DNA of 6,675 nt, taken from positions 1 to 6,675 of the forward strand of contig DATAXI010000207.1 of the NCBI GenBank assembly GCA_036266845.1, written 5' to 3'. Made by a program: the position numbers and the translations under genes. The notes beneath the pieces are model-generated. The model had not been told where the DNA came from. It did no database searches and was given only the letters and a program-made list of their open reading frames with translations. Of this stretch, positions 1-5,944 are shown piece after piece. Within the stretch, counting starts at the first letter, position 1. The number at the start of each line of letters is the position of its first letter. The stretch is from DATAXI01 sp036266845 (GTDB lineage Bacteria; Verrucomicrobiota; Verrucomicrobiia; Chthoniobacterales; Chthoniobacteraceae).

Positions 1-1710
1 GTGGGGCGGATTGCCAACCTGACGAGCCTCATCCAGCGGGACCCGCCGCACGGGAGCGTGGGCATCTGCCATACCCGCTGGGCCACCCATGGCGGGGTGA
101 CGGATGCGAATGCGCACCCGCACTTTGACGAAAGCCAGAAGCTGGCGCTGGTGCACAATGGCGTGATCGAGAATTACCAGACGCTGCGGGACGATTTGAT
201 CCGCGAAGGCCACACCTTCCACTCGCAGACGGATACGGAGGTGCTGGCTCACCTGGTGGGCAAAGCCTATGACCTGGCCGGCGGCGAGGCGACGAAGGGC
301 CGGCTGGTGGATGCGCTGCGGACGGCGCTCAAGCAGGTGATCGGCACCTACGGCATTGCGCTGGTCCATCGCGATCTGCCGGATTTCATTGTGGGGGCGC
401 GGCGCGGCAGCCCGCTGGTGCTGGGCATCGGGAAGGGCGAAAATTTTCTAGCCAGCGACGTGAGCGCCGTGGTGGCCCGGACGCGTGATGCGGTGTACCT
501 GAACGATTACGATATCGCCTGCCTGGACCGCGAAAGTTTTGACATTACCTCCCTGCTGGGCGGCAGGAGCGGGTACGAGGTGAGCAAGGTGGAGTTCAGC
601 GAGAAGGATGTCGATAAGGGCGATTTTCCCCATTACATGCTCAAGGAGATCTTTGAGCAGCCGGAGACGATCCACGACGCGATGCGCGGACGCCTTTCCC
701 TGGAGGAGGCGACCGCAAAGCTGGGCGGGCTGGATATGACGCCGGGAGAATTGCGCAGTGTGGACCGGATTGTCCTGGCCGGGTGCGGCACGGCGCTGCA
801 TGCGGCGATGGTGGGGGAGTATCTTATCGAGACGCTGGCGCACATTCCCGTGGAGGTGGAGTTTGCGAGCGAGTTCCGCTACCGGAACATGCCGATGGAC
901 AAGGACACGCTGGTCTTTGTCATCAGCCAGAGCGGGGAAACCGCGGATACGCTGGCGGCGCTGCGCGAAAGCCGGCGCAAGGGCCATCGCACGCTCGGCA
1001 TTTGCAATAACGTGGCGAGCACCATCGCGCGCGAGGATGACGGCGGGGTGTACATGCACGCGGGACCGGAGATCGGGGTGGCGGCTACGAAGAGTTTCAC
1101 CTCGCAGGTGACCATCCTAACCCTGGTGGCGCTGCTGCTCGGGCGCATCCGCCATCTCTCCACCAGCGATGGCATCAAGATCATCGAGGAACTGGAAGCC
1201 CTGCCGGACAAGGTACGCCAGATCCTGAAGCTGAACGATCACATCCGCGGCATCGCCACCAAGTACGCGAGCGCGCAGGCGATGATGTTTTTGGGGCGCC
1301 AGTTCAATTACCCCATCGCGCTCGAAGGCGCGCTGAAGATGAAGGAAATCTCTTACATCAACGCCGAGGGCCACCCGAGCGCGGAGTTGAAGCACGGCGT
1401 CATCGCGCTCATCTCGCCGGAGCTGCCCAGCGTCTTCATTGCCCCCGATGATTCCGTCTTCGACAAAAACATCTCGAACATCGAGGAAGTCAAAGCCCGC
1501 AAGGGCCCGGTAATCGCAGTGGGCACGGAAGGCTGCACCAAGCTCGAGAAGGTGGCCGACGATGTCATCTACATCCCGCGCTGCGCGGATTTCCTTTCCC
1601 CCATTCTGACGGTCATCCCGCTACAACTCCTCTCTTACCACCTGGCAGTAAAGCTGGGCTGCGATGTTGATAAGCCGCGCAACCTGGCCAAGAGCGTGAC
1701 GGTGGAGTAA
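1..1710 (+). CDS. glmS: GlmS, glutamine--fructose-6-phosphate aminotransferase (isomerizing), 5' end outside the window
   Basis: This cytoplasmic enzyme converts fructose-6-phosphate and glutamine to glucosamine-6-phosphate and glutamate, the first committed step toward UDP-GlcNAc. The visible part is 569 residues; against the roughly 610-residue family about 48 N-terminal residues are missing, including the catalytic Cys of the glutaminase domain. The GTG at base 1 is therefore most likely an internal Val codon, not the start. The class-II glutaminase domain shows HTRWATHG (24-31), HNGVIENY (52-59) and TDTEV (77-81). The first sugar-isomerase (SIS) domain has AGCGT (260-264) and SQSGETADT (309-317). 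The second SIS domain begins near 428 and holds ALEGALKMKEISY and ELKHG (462-466). The protein ends in the family signature PRNLAKSVTVE. The frame is intact to TAA. The next gene lies 144 bp away, so it is probably transcribed separately. No glmS ribozyme can be assessed because the leader is outside the window. Confidence 0.96.
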   Translation: MGRIANLTSLIQRDPPHGSVGICHTRWATHGGVTDANAHPHFDESQKLALVHNGVIENYQTLRDDLIREGHTFHSQTDTEVLAHLVGKAYDLAGGEATKGRLVDALRTALKQVIGTYGIALVHRDLPDFIVGARRGSPLVLGIGKGENFLASDVSAVVARTRDAVYLNDYDIACLDRESFDITSLLGGRSGYEVSKVEFSEKDVDKGDFPHYMLKEIFEQPETIHDAMRGRLSLEEATAKLGGLDMTPGELRSVDRIVLAGCGTALHAAMVGEYLIETLAHIPVEVEFASEFRYRNMPMDKDTLVFVISQSGETADTLAALRESRRKGHRTLGICNNVASTIAREDDGGVYMHAGPEIGVAATKSFTSQVTILTLVALLLGRIRHLSTSDGIKIIEELEALPDKVRQILKLNDHIRGIATKYASAQAMMFLGRQFNYPIALEGALKMKEISYINAEGHPSAELKHGVIALISPELPSVFIAPDDSVFDKNISNIEEVKARKGPVIAVGTEGCTKLEKVADDVIYIPRCADFLSPILTVIPLQLLSYHLAVKLGCDVDKPRNLAKSVTVE

Positions 1711-1729
1711 GGCCGACCGCCTGTTTTTT
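1709..1729 (+). terminator. possible weak intrinsic terminator after glmS
   Basis: A short hairpin AGGC (1710-1713) / GCCT (1719-1722) with a 5-nt loop overlaps the glmS stop codon and is followed by G and six T (1724-1729). Position and T-run suit a terminator, but a 4-bp stem is weaker than usual, so this is tentative. Confidence 0.25.
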
Positions 1730-1843
1730 ATTCTATCCCGGCGATAAAAACCGGTGAAACTATTGGAATAACGCCGGATGTTACCGGTGGTTAGTTCCGT
1801 TTGAGTCCATAACTTCCCTGGTAATCACGCACAACTACAACGA

Positions 1844-1849
1844 AAGGAA
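1844..1849 (+). promoter_or_regulatory. Shine-Dalgarno site of the NmrA-like gene
   Basis: AAGGAA lies 5 nt before the ATG at 1855. It is the clearest ribosome binding site in the window and fixes that start. The chloroperoxidase-type, YjbQ and TPR genes have no comparable site. Confidence 0.7.
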
Positions 1850-1854
1850 TCAAT

Positions 1855-2730
1855 ATGTACGCAATCTTGGGAATCACTGGCCAGATTGGAGGCGTCGTCG
1901 CACGCGCGCTTCTCGCTGCCGGAAAGCCGATCCGCGCGCTGGTGCGGGATGCCCGCAAGGGCGAGGCATGGGCGGATCGCGGGTGTGAAGTCATGCTGGC
2001 GAATATTGAGGACATAAGCTCTCTTACGGCCGCTTTCCGGGGTGCGGAAGCCGCCTTCGTGCTGGTGCCGCCGAACTTTGACCCGGCACCGGGATTTCCC
2101 GAGGCACAGGCGTTGGGAGCAGGCCTGCGGAAAGCACTGGAAGCTGCGCGTCCGGAGCGGGTCGTTTACCTATCCACGATCGGCGCGCAGACAAGTGAGC
2201 CAAATCTGCTGACCCAGCACACAATAATCGAGAAAGCGATCCACGATTGTCCGATGCCCACGACGTTTCTGCGCCCGGCATGGTTCATGGAGAACTGCGC
2301 TTGGGATGTTGCGCCGGCACGCGAGCGGGGCGTGATCCCGAGCTTCCTCCAGCCGCTGGATAGGCCGGTGCCGATGGTGGCGACGGGGGATATTGGCGCG
2401 ACGGCGGCCAGGCTGCTTCAAGAAACGTGGACTGGGCGCCGCGTGGTGGAGCTGGAAGGAGCGCATCGGGTGACGCCAAATGAGATCGCCGCAATTTTCG
2501 CGAATCTCCTTGGCCGTCCGGTGCGGATGGAAGCGGTGCCGCGGGATACCTGGAAGAGGCTCTTCAAGGAGCAGGGGATGAAAAACCCAATTCCCCGAAT
2601 CCGGATGCTGGATGGCTTTAACGAAGGGTGGATCGATTTTGAGCGCGGGGAAGCCGGCTCAGAAAAGGGAACCATTGCATTGGAGACCGTCCTGAAAGCC
2701 CTGATTGAACGCGAACCGCTTGCCGGTTGA
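1855..2730 (+). CDS. NmrA-like NAD(P)-binding protein (atypical SDR family)
   Basis: A 291-residue soluble Rossmann-fold protein of the NmrA / QOR2-like atypical short-chain dehydrogenase group. The dinucleotide-binding loop is GITGQIGG (6-13), a GxxGxxG pattern directly after the first strand. RALVRDARKG follows, with basic residues suited to NADP(H) phosphate. YLSTIGA (105-111) ends the fourth strand, and LRPAWFMEN (139-147) is the characteristic NmrA-family substrate-side motif. The classical YxxxK catalytic pair is not obvious, as is common in this group, whose members act either as NAD(P)H-dependent reductases or as redox-sensing regulators. The substrate cannot be read from the sequence. 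The start is supported by AAGGAA 5 nt upstream and by the motif lying at the very N-terminus, as usual. It stands alone: 144 bp separate it from glmS and 229 bp from the hydrolase. Confidence 0.88.
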   Translation: MYAILGITGQIGGVVARALLAAGKPIRALVRDARKGEAWADRGCEVMLANIEDISSLTAAFRGAEAAFVLVPPNFDPAPGFPEAQALGAGLRKALEAARPERVVYLSTIGAQTSEPNLLTQHTIIEKAIHDCPMPTTFLRPAWFMENCAWDVAPARERGVIPSFLQPLDRPVPMVATGDIGATAARLLQETWTGRRVVELEGAHRVTPNEIAAIFANLLGRPVRMEAVPRDTWKRLFKEQGMKNPIPRIRMLDGFNEGWIDFERGEAGSEKGTIALETVLKALIEREPLAG

Positions 2731-2795
2731 CGCTCTCTTTCATGTTAACGATTTGGAATTCCTGAACGGTGGTCCGGGAAAATCTTTAGCAAGCT

Positions 2796-2866
2796 GGAAA
2801 ACAGGGCTGCGGCGGCTCTGGATTGCTGATGGCCGGGTCTGTGATTCCCAGCCGCTTCTGATTTCC
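2796..2866. repeat. imperfect inverted repeat (about 70 nt) in the gap after the NmrA-like gene
   Basis: GGAAA (2796-2800) pairs with TTTCC (2862-2866), CAG (2802-2804) with CTG (2858-2860), and GCGGCT (2812-2817) with AGCCGC (2850-2855), then GG (2820-2821) with CC (2848-2849). Small bulges separate the helices. No T-run follows, so it is not a standard terminator. It could be a structured leader, an operator or chance pairing in GC-rich DNA. The rest of 2731-2959 shows no convincing coding region. Confidence 0.35.
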
Positions 2867-2895
2867 CGTTGGGGTCATTTGCCCGGGCCGCGTTT

Positions 2896-2939
2896 GCCCG
2901 CGCAATAATCGAAGATTGCCCACAACCGCATGCGCGGGC
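2896..2939. repeat. perfect 9-bp inverted repeat upstream of the alpha/beta hydrolase gene
   Basis: GCCCGCGCA (2896-2904) and TGCGCGGGC (2931-2939) are exact reverse complements with a 26-nt spacer, ending 20 nt before the ATG at 2960. The position would suit an operator or a 5'-UTR hairpin. No function can be shown. Confidence 0.4.
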
Positions 2940-2959
2940 TAAATCGATCTTACCAAACT

Positions 2960-3784
2960 ATGAGCACCATCACCACCCGCGACGGGACGCACATTTACTA
3001 CAAGGATTGGGGTACGGGAAAACCGGTGGTATTCAGCCACGGATGGCCTCTGAATGGCGATGCATGGGAAGCGCAGATGTTCTTCCTGGCAGAGCACGGC
3101 TACCGCTGCATCGCGCATGACCGCCGCGGCCACGGACGCTCCAGCCAGCCGTGGACGGGGAATGAGATGGATACCTACGCCGATGACGTGGCCGAGCTGC
3201 TGGATGCGCTGGATATCAAGGAGGCGACGATGGTAGGCCACTCCACCGGTGGCGGCGAGGTGGCGCATTACATTGGCCGCCACGGCAGCGCGCGCGTGGC
3301 AAAGGCAGTCCTGGTGGGGGCGGTGCCGCCCATCATGCTGAAGACTCCCGCGAATCCCGGCGGCCTGCCCAAGGAATTCTTTGACGGCATCCGCGCGGCC
3401 TCCCTGGCAAATCGCGCCCAGCTTTACAAGGATCTCGCGAGCGGCCCGTTCTATGGTTTCAACCGGCCCGGGGCCAAGGTTTCGCAGGGGCTCATCGATA
3501 CCTTCTGGATGCAAGGCATGATGGCGGGGCACAAGGCGGCGTACGATTGCATCAAGGCGTTCTCTGAAACCGATTTCACCGAAGACCTGGTAAGAATCGA
3601 CGTGCCGACCCTGATTATTCACGGCGAGGATGACCAGATCGTGCCCATTGCCGACTCCGCGCTCCTTTCCGCAAAGCTCGTCAAAGGCGCCATACTCAAG
3701 GTTTACCCCGGCGGCGCGCACGGCCTCACGGATACGGCGAAGGAGCAATTGAACGCGGACCTTCTCGAGTTTATCCGGACGTGA
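2960..3784 (+). CDS. alpha/beta hydrolase, non-heme chloroperoxidase / arylesterase type
   Basis: A 274-residue cytoplasmic alpha/beta hydrolase, matching the usual length of bacterial cofactor-free chloroperoxidases, which are esterases that also make peracids (and thereby halogenate) in vitro. Oxyanion-region motif FSHGWPL spans 25-31. HDRRGHGRS (53-61) is the conserved loop before the nucleophile elbow GHSTGGG (93-99), with Ser95 as nucleophile. Asp225 in HGEDDQIVP and His254 in GGAHG complete the triad, with spacing like characterised chloroperoxidases. An in-frame ATG at 2930 would add ten residues, but the family normally begins as MSTITTRDG does here, so 2960 is preferred. Neither start has a clear Shine-Dalgarno. 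The stop TGA shares one base with the next start (TGATG), implying translational coupling to the YjbQ-family gene. The physiological substrate is unknown; ester hydrolysis is more likely than a true halogenation role. Confidence 0.93.
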   Translation: MSTITTRDGTHIYYKDWGTGKPVVFSHGWPLNGDAWEAQMFFLAEHGYRCIAHDRRGHGRSSQPWTGNEMDTYADDVAELLDALDIKEATMVGHSTGGGEVAHYIGRHGSARVAKAVLVGAVPPIMLKTPANPGGLPKEFFDGIRAASLANRAQLYKDLASGPFYGFNRPGAKVSQGLIDTFWMQGMMAGHKAAYDCIKAFSETDFTEDLVRIDVPTLIIHGEDDQIVPIADSALLSAKLVKGAILKVYPGGAHGLTDTAKEQLNADLLEFIRT

Positions 3785-4203
3785 TGAAATCGCTCACCGA
3801 ACATCTATCGTTCGAGGTTCGCGAGCGCCGCGGTTTCATTAACATCACCCAGACCGTCGAAGAACTGGTCCGCAAAAGCGGCATCCAGGAGGGGCTCTGT
3901 CTGGTCAATGCCATGCACATTACCGCCAGCGTTTTCATCAACGACGACGAGGGCGGGCTTCATCATGATTATGAGGTGTGGCTGGAAGAACTCGCGCCAC
4001 ATGAGCCGGTGAAACATTACCACCATAACCGGACGGGGGAGGATAATGCGGATGCGCACCTGAAGCGGCAAATCATGGGACGGGAGGTGGTGGTGGCTAT
4101 CACGAAGGGCCAGCTCGATTTCGGGCCGTGGGAACAGATTTTCTATGGCGAGTTCGATGGACGCCGGCGGAAGCGGGTGCTGGTGAAGATCATCGGGGAG
4201 TAA
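3784..4203 (+). CDS. yjbQ: YjbQ / UPF0047 family protein
   Basis: A 139-residue compact protein spanning the whole UPF0047 (YjbQ) family, which forms small beta-rich trimers. Some members have been reported to have weak thiamine-phosphate-synthase-like activity, but the true role is unsettled. Family blocks are all present: HITASVFINDDE (45-56), HYHHNRTGEDNADAHLKRQ (78-96), the following IMGREVVV, and the C-terminal DFGPWEQIFYGEFDG (112-126). The His residues and acidic residues in these blocks are the putative metal or active-site residues. The ATG at 3784 overlaps the hydrolase stop. A GTG at 3781 would add one residue and is less likely. There is no separate ribosome binding site, so expression probably depends on ribosomes finishing the hydrolase. 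A 6-bp hairpin CGGATA / TATCCG (4210-4231) follows the stop but has no T-run, so I do not call it a terminator. Confidence 0.93.
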   Translation: MKSLTEHLSFEVRERRGFINITQTVEELVRKSGIQEGLCLVNAMHITASVFINDDEGGLHHDYEVWLEELAPHEPVKHYHHNRTGEDNADAHLKRQIMGREVVVAITKGQLDFGPWEQIFYGEFDGRRRKRVLVKIIGE

Positions 4204-4286
4204 GGACGCCGGATAGCGGTGGGGATATCCGCGGAACGAGAAATCCGCATCCGAAAAGCGCCTGAAAACGGGTGAATCTTTATCCT

Positions 4287-4310
4287 GAAAGCTTTTTATA
4301 GAAAGCTATT
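4287..4310 (+). repeat. short direct repeat upstream of the putative toxin gene
   Basis: GAAAGCTTTT (4287-4296) and GAAAGCTATT (4301-4310) match at 9 of 10 bases, 14 bp apart. The second copy runs into TTGACA (4309-4314), a perfect -35-like hexamer, but no good -10 follows at 16-18 bp. It could be a regulator-binding pair. The rest of 4204-4430 shows no clear gene, apart from a competing small frame that opens at 4409. Confidence 0.3.
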
Positions 4311-4419
4311 GACACTAAGGTTGCGCGCGCCACCTGCAACACCCCTCAGAAAGTCAATGGAAATAAAAGGGCTAACTGACGCATCACTTTTCCTGTTTGG
4401 GTTGTTTTATGGCTACAGT

Positions 4420-4423
4420 AGGA
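4420..4423 (+). promoter_or_regulatory. possible Shine-Dalgarno for the GTG start at 4431
   Basis: AGGA ends 7 nt before GTG 4431. This is the best start signal for the following gene; ATG 4617 has only GGAA (4607-4610) and ATG 4668 has none. The support is modest. Confidence 0.35.
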
Positions 4424-4430
4424 TACAACG

Positions 4431-5555
4431 GTGACTCCATTGGAAATGCGGCAGACGGCCACTCCGCTTCGGCGGGGCCGAACCTTGATTGTCTGGCGGG
4501 TGCCGCCCAGGAAATCAAAAGACGCCCGGGGAATTTTGCGACGGCCGTGCGGCAGGCGAGTGAGCTATCGCCCGCTGCCCATTACCGGCCCGCGGCAGGT
4601 TCGCGCGGAAGTTCGAATGGTTGAGAACTGGATGGGTACTAACCGCAGATCGCCGCTTGACCTATCCATGAGCGCCAGCAATTCCAACGACCTCTCTCGC
4701 GGAATGCGACAACTCCTCGCCAGCGTGCAGGAGCTAACGCGGACGTTCGAAGCCATGACGGCCCGCGGGGAAATAAGCAACGCGAGAATCAAAAGGCTTT
4801 GCGACAGTCTTCCGCCTCCAGCCAATGCCGGTGCGTCAAATCCTGGCGACGCCACCATATCGCCGGATATTCAGAAATTCATTGAATCGCAGGCCAGGCA
4901 AAAGGAGGCCGGAAAGGAACTCGTCATCGCCGCGTCCGCTTTTGCGCAAGCGCTGATCCAGTGGGCGGAGAAGATGAAGAAGCGGCAGAAGGAGCTGGCC
5001 CGCAAAGCGGCAGCGAACCAGCCCGCAAGCGGCGATGATGGCAGCCCAGTGAACGCCGCAGCAAGAGCAGAGGAAGCAAAAAAGTTTGCGCGTTTGACGG
5101 AAGTGTACTTTGCAAAGGCCAAAGACGAGAATGAACTGGCAGGGCCAACCGCCCTGATTTTTGATGGCGTGGGACAGCCCGATGATCAAGACCGTCATAA
5201 ACTGGCGGCCAAGGAAGCAGCGGATATCGCGGAGGAAATGCAGCGCCGGGCCTATATCTTAGCGAACGGAACAGAGGACAATTACAGGCAGTTGGTAATA
5301 GATAAGTACGAAATAAACAACCCGGATTTGGATAAAATCATGGCGTACTACGCCAGGAATTTCAATGACCAGGATACTCCTAATTGGCTAAAGCTACAAC
5401 ATCCCGCCGTTCTTCCGAGCCTGGATCAAACCGGAAACGACGTGGGAATGATGGCTCTGTTTCCTCAATTCGATAAGATGGGGGAAGCGGCTGGAGAATT
5501 GCCGCTGACGGAAAAACCCCAGAAAAGGGCATTTTTGAAAAGGCCACAGATATAG
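4431..5555 (+). CDS. putative polymorphic-toxin N-terminal part, family not recognised; probably frameshifted before its end
   Basis: The frame gives 374 residues from GTG 4431, or 295 from ATG 4668, where the composition becomes more ordinary; other in-frame ATGs are 4446, 4617 and 4632. Residues 1-70 are very Arg/Pro-rich and may not be translated. From 4668 the protein is mostly helical and charged: a segment around RQLLASVQELTRTFEAM, a Pro/Ala/Gly linker, a strongly helical Lys/Ala/Glu stretch (about 4870-5010) likely to form coiled coil, a second helix around EEAKKFARLTEVYFAKAKDE, and a third around KEAADIAEEMQRRAY. I see no signal peptide, membrane segment, RHS repeat, PAAR or other delivery domain. 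The last dozen residues (FLKRPQI, then TAG at 5553-5555) look like out-of-frame read-through, because coding continues in the -1 frame into a nuclease-like domain. Repairing the frame gives about 504 residues from 4431 or 425 from 4668. Recognition of function rests only on that C-terminus and on the next gene. Confidence 0.6.
   Translation: MTPLEMRQTATPLRRGRTLIVWRVPPRKSKDARGILRRPCGRRVSYRPLPITGPRQVRAEVRMVENWMGTNRRSPLDLSMSASNSNDLSRGMRQLLASVQELTRTFEAMTARGEISNARIKRLCDSLPPPANAGASNPGDATISPDIQKFIESQARQKEAGKELVIAASAFAQALIQWAEKMKKRQKELARKAAANQPASGDDGSPVNAAARAEEAKKFARLTEVYFAKAKDENELAGPTALIFDGVGQPDDQDRHKLAAKEAADIAEEMQRRAYILANGTEDNYRQLVIDKYEINNPDLDKIMAYYARNFNDQDTPNWLKLQHPAVLPSLDQTGNDVGMMALFPQFDKMGEAAGELPLTEKPQKRAFLKRPQI
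5477..5552 (+). other. frameshift zone joining the helical protein to the nuclease-like domain
   Basis: Both frames are open here: the upstream frame to TAG 5553-5555, the downstream frame from just after TAA 5474-5476. Moving back one base, equal to one base lost, gives an uninterrupted protein. Homopolymers that could have lost a base are G5 (5480-5484), A5 (5512-5516), C4 (5517-5520), A4 (5523-5526) and T5 (5532-5536). Restoring one A in the A5 run reads LTEKTPEKGIFEKATDIE, a plausible linker. No canonical X-XXY-YYZ slippery heptamer fits the frame, so an indel or sequencing error is favoured over programmed slippage. Confidence 0.55.
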
Positions 5556-5944
5556 AAAGCAGTGCACTTGCTAATGAACCATACCTCAAAGTAGAACCCC
5601 CAGCGGTAAGATTTGGCACCGGCGATTTTGGCGACCAGATACATCCACCCATTGGAAAGGCATTGCAGGCAAAATATCCAGACGTTCCATTAACTCTCCG
5701 TCTCGAAAAGGGCCAAACCGGCGTGGATGTTACCGTTGACAACGAGGAAGATGTGCCACTCGTCGGATTCAAATACGCGGAGATCAAACCAAATACTGAA
5801 TCTGGTCAAAGGAAATTCAATAATCAGGTGCAGCGCTGGAAGGACAGTGGCAGAATCCCAGAAGATGCAACTGTACAGCCCGTAACGTATGATGCTGATG
5901 GCGCTGTGCACCTTGGCTTTAAACTAAATCAGACTTCAAAATGA
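5477..5944 (+). pseudogene. C-terminal PD-(D/E)XK nuclease-like toxin domain, out of frame with its N-terminus
   Basis: The open stretch after TAA 5474-5476 encodes about 155 residues but has no ATG or GTG before the domain. The only canonical start is TTG 5663, inside what reads as a continuous domain, so independent translation would yield just 93 residues. Numbered from 5663, Asp22 in TGVDVTV (codon 5726-5728) is followed 18 residues later by Glu40-Ile-Lys42 (5780-5788) in KYAEIKP: a D...ExK core on a beta hairpin, as in PD-(D/E)XK nucleases. A helix with FNNQVQRW follows, where such folds often carry a conserved Gln. A short C-terminal strand region ends in HLGFKL. This layout resembles restriction-endonuclease-fold toxin tips of bacterial polymorphic toxins, which would cut DNA or RNA in a target cell. 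The TGA overlaps the next start as ATGA. If the frame break is real the toxin is probably silenced; if it is a sequencing error the gene is intact. Confidence 0.55.

Noticed and set aside
448..1059. 203-codon minus-strand frame inside glmS
   Set aside because: It lies opposite clearly conserved GlmS sequence. Such frames are common in GC-rich DNA, and its product is His/Arg-rich without domains.
1..1710. GlmS lacking its catalytic Cys as a natural truncation
   Set aside because: The gene simply starts before the window. The GTG at base 1 aligns with an internal position about 48 residues into the family.
1750..1788. ACCGGT pair as a terminator or operator between glmS and the NmrA-like gene
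   Set aside because: The 6-bp palindromes are self-complementary, the arms extend only about two more bases with a G-U pair, the loop is long and no T-run follows.
2705..2908. Small + strand frame of 67 codons after the NmrA-like gene
   Set aside because: It starts inside the NmrA-like gene, has no ribosome binding site, and its translation has no recognisable features.
2939..3748. Long 269-codon open frame on the minus strand across the hydrolase gene
   Set aside because: It is an antisense shadow of a gene with an intact catalytic triad and family-typical length. Its translation shows no recognisable motifs.
4309..4340. Sigma70-type promoter with TTGACA at 4309-4314
   Set aside because: At spacers of 16 to 18 bp the candidate -10 hexamers are GC-rich and unlike TATAAT, so only the -35-like match stands.
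5512..5540. Programmed -1 ribosomal frameshift signal
   Set aside because: A5, A4 and T5 runs are present, but none forms a heptamer allowing both P- and A-site tRNAs to re-pair in the right frame. An indel is the simpler explanation.
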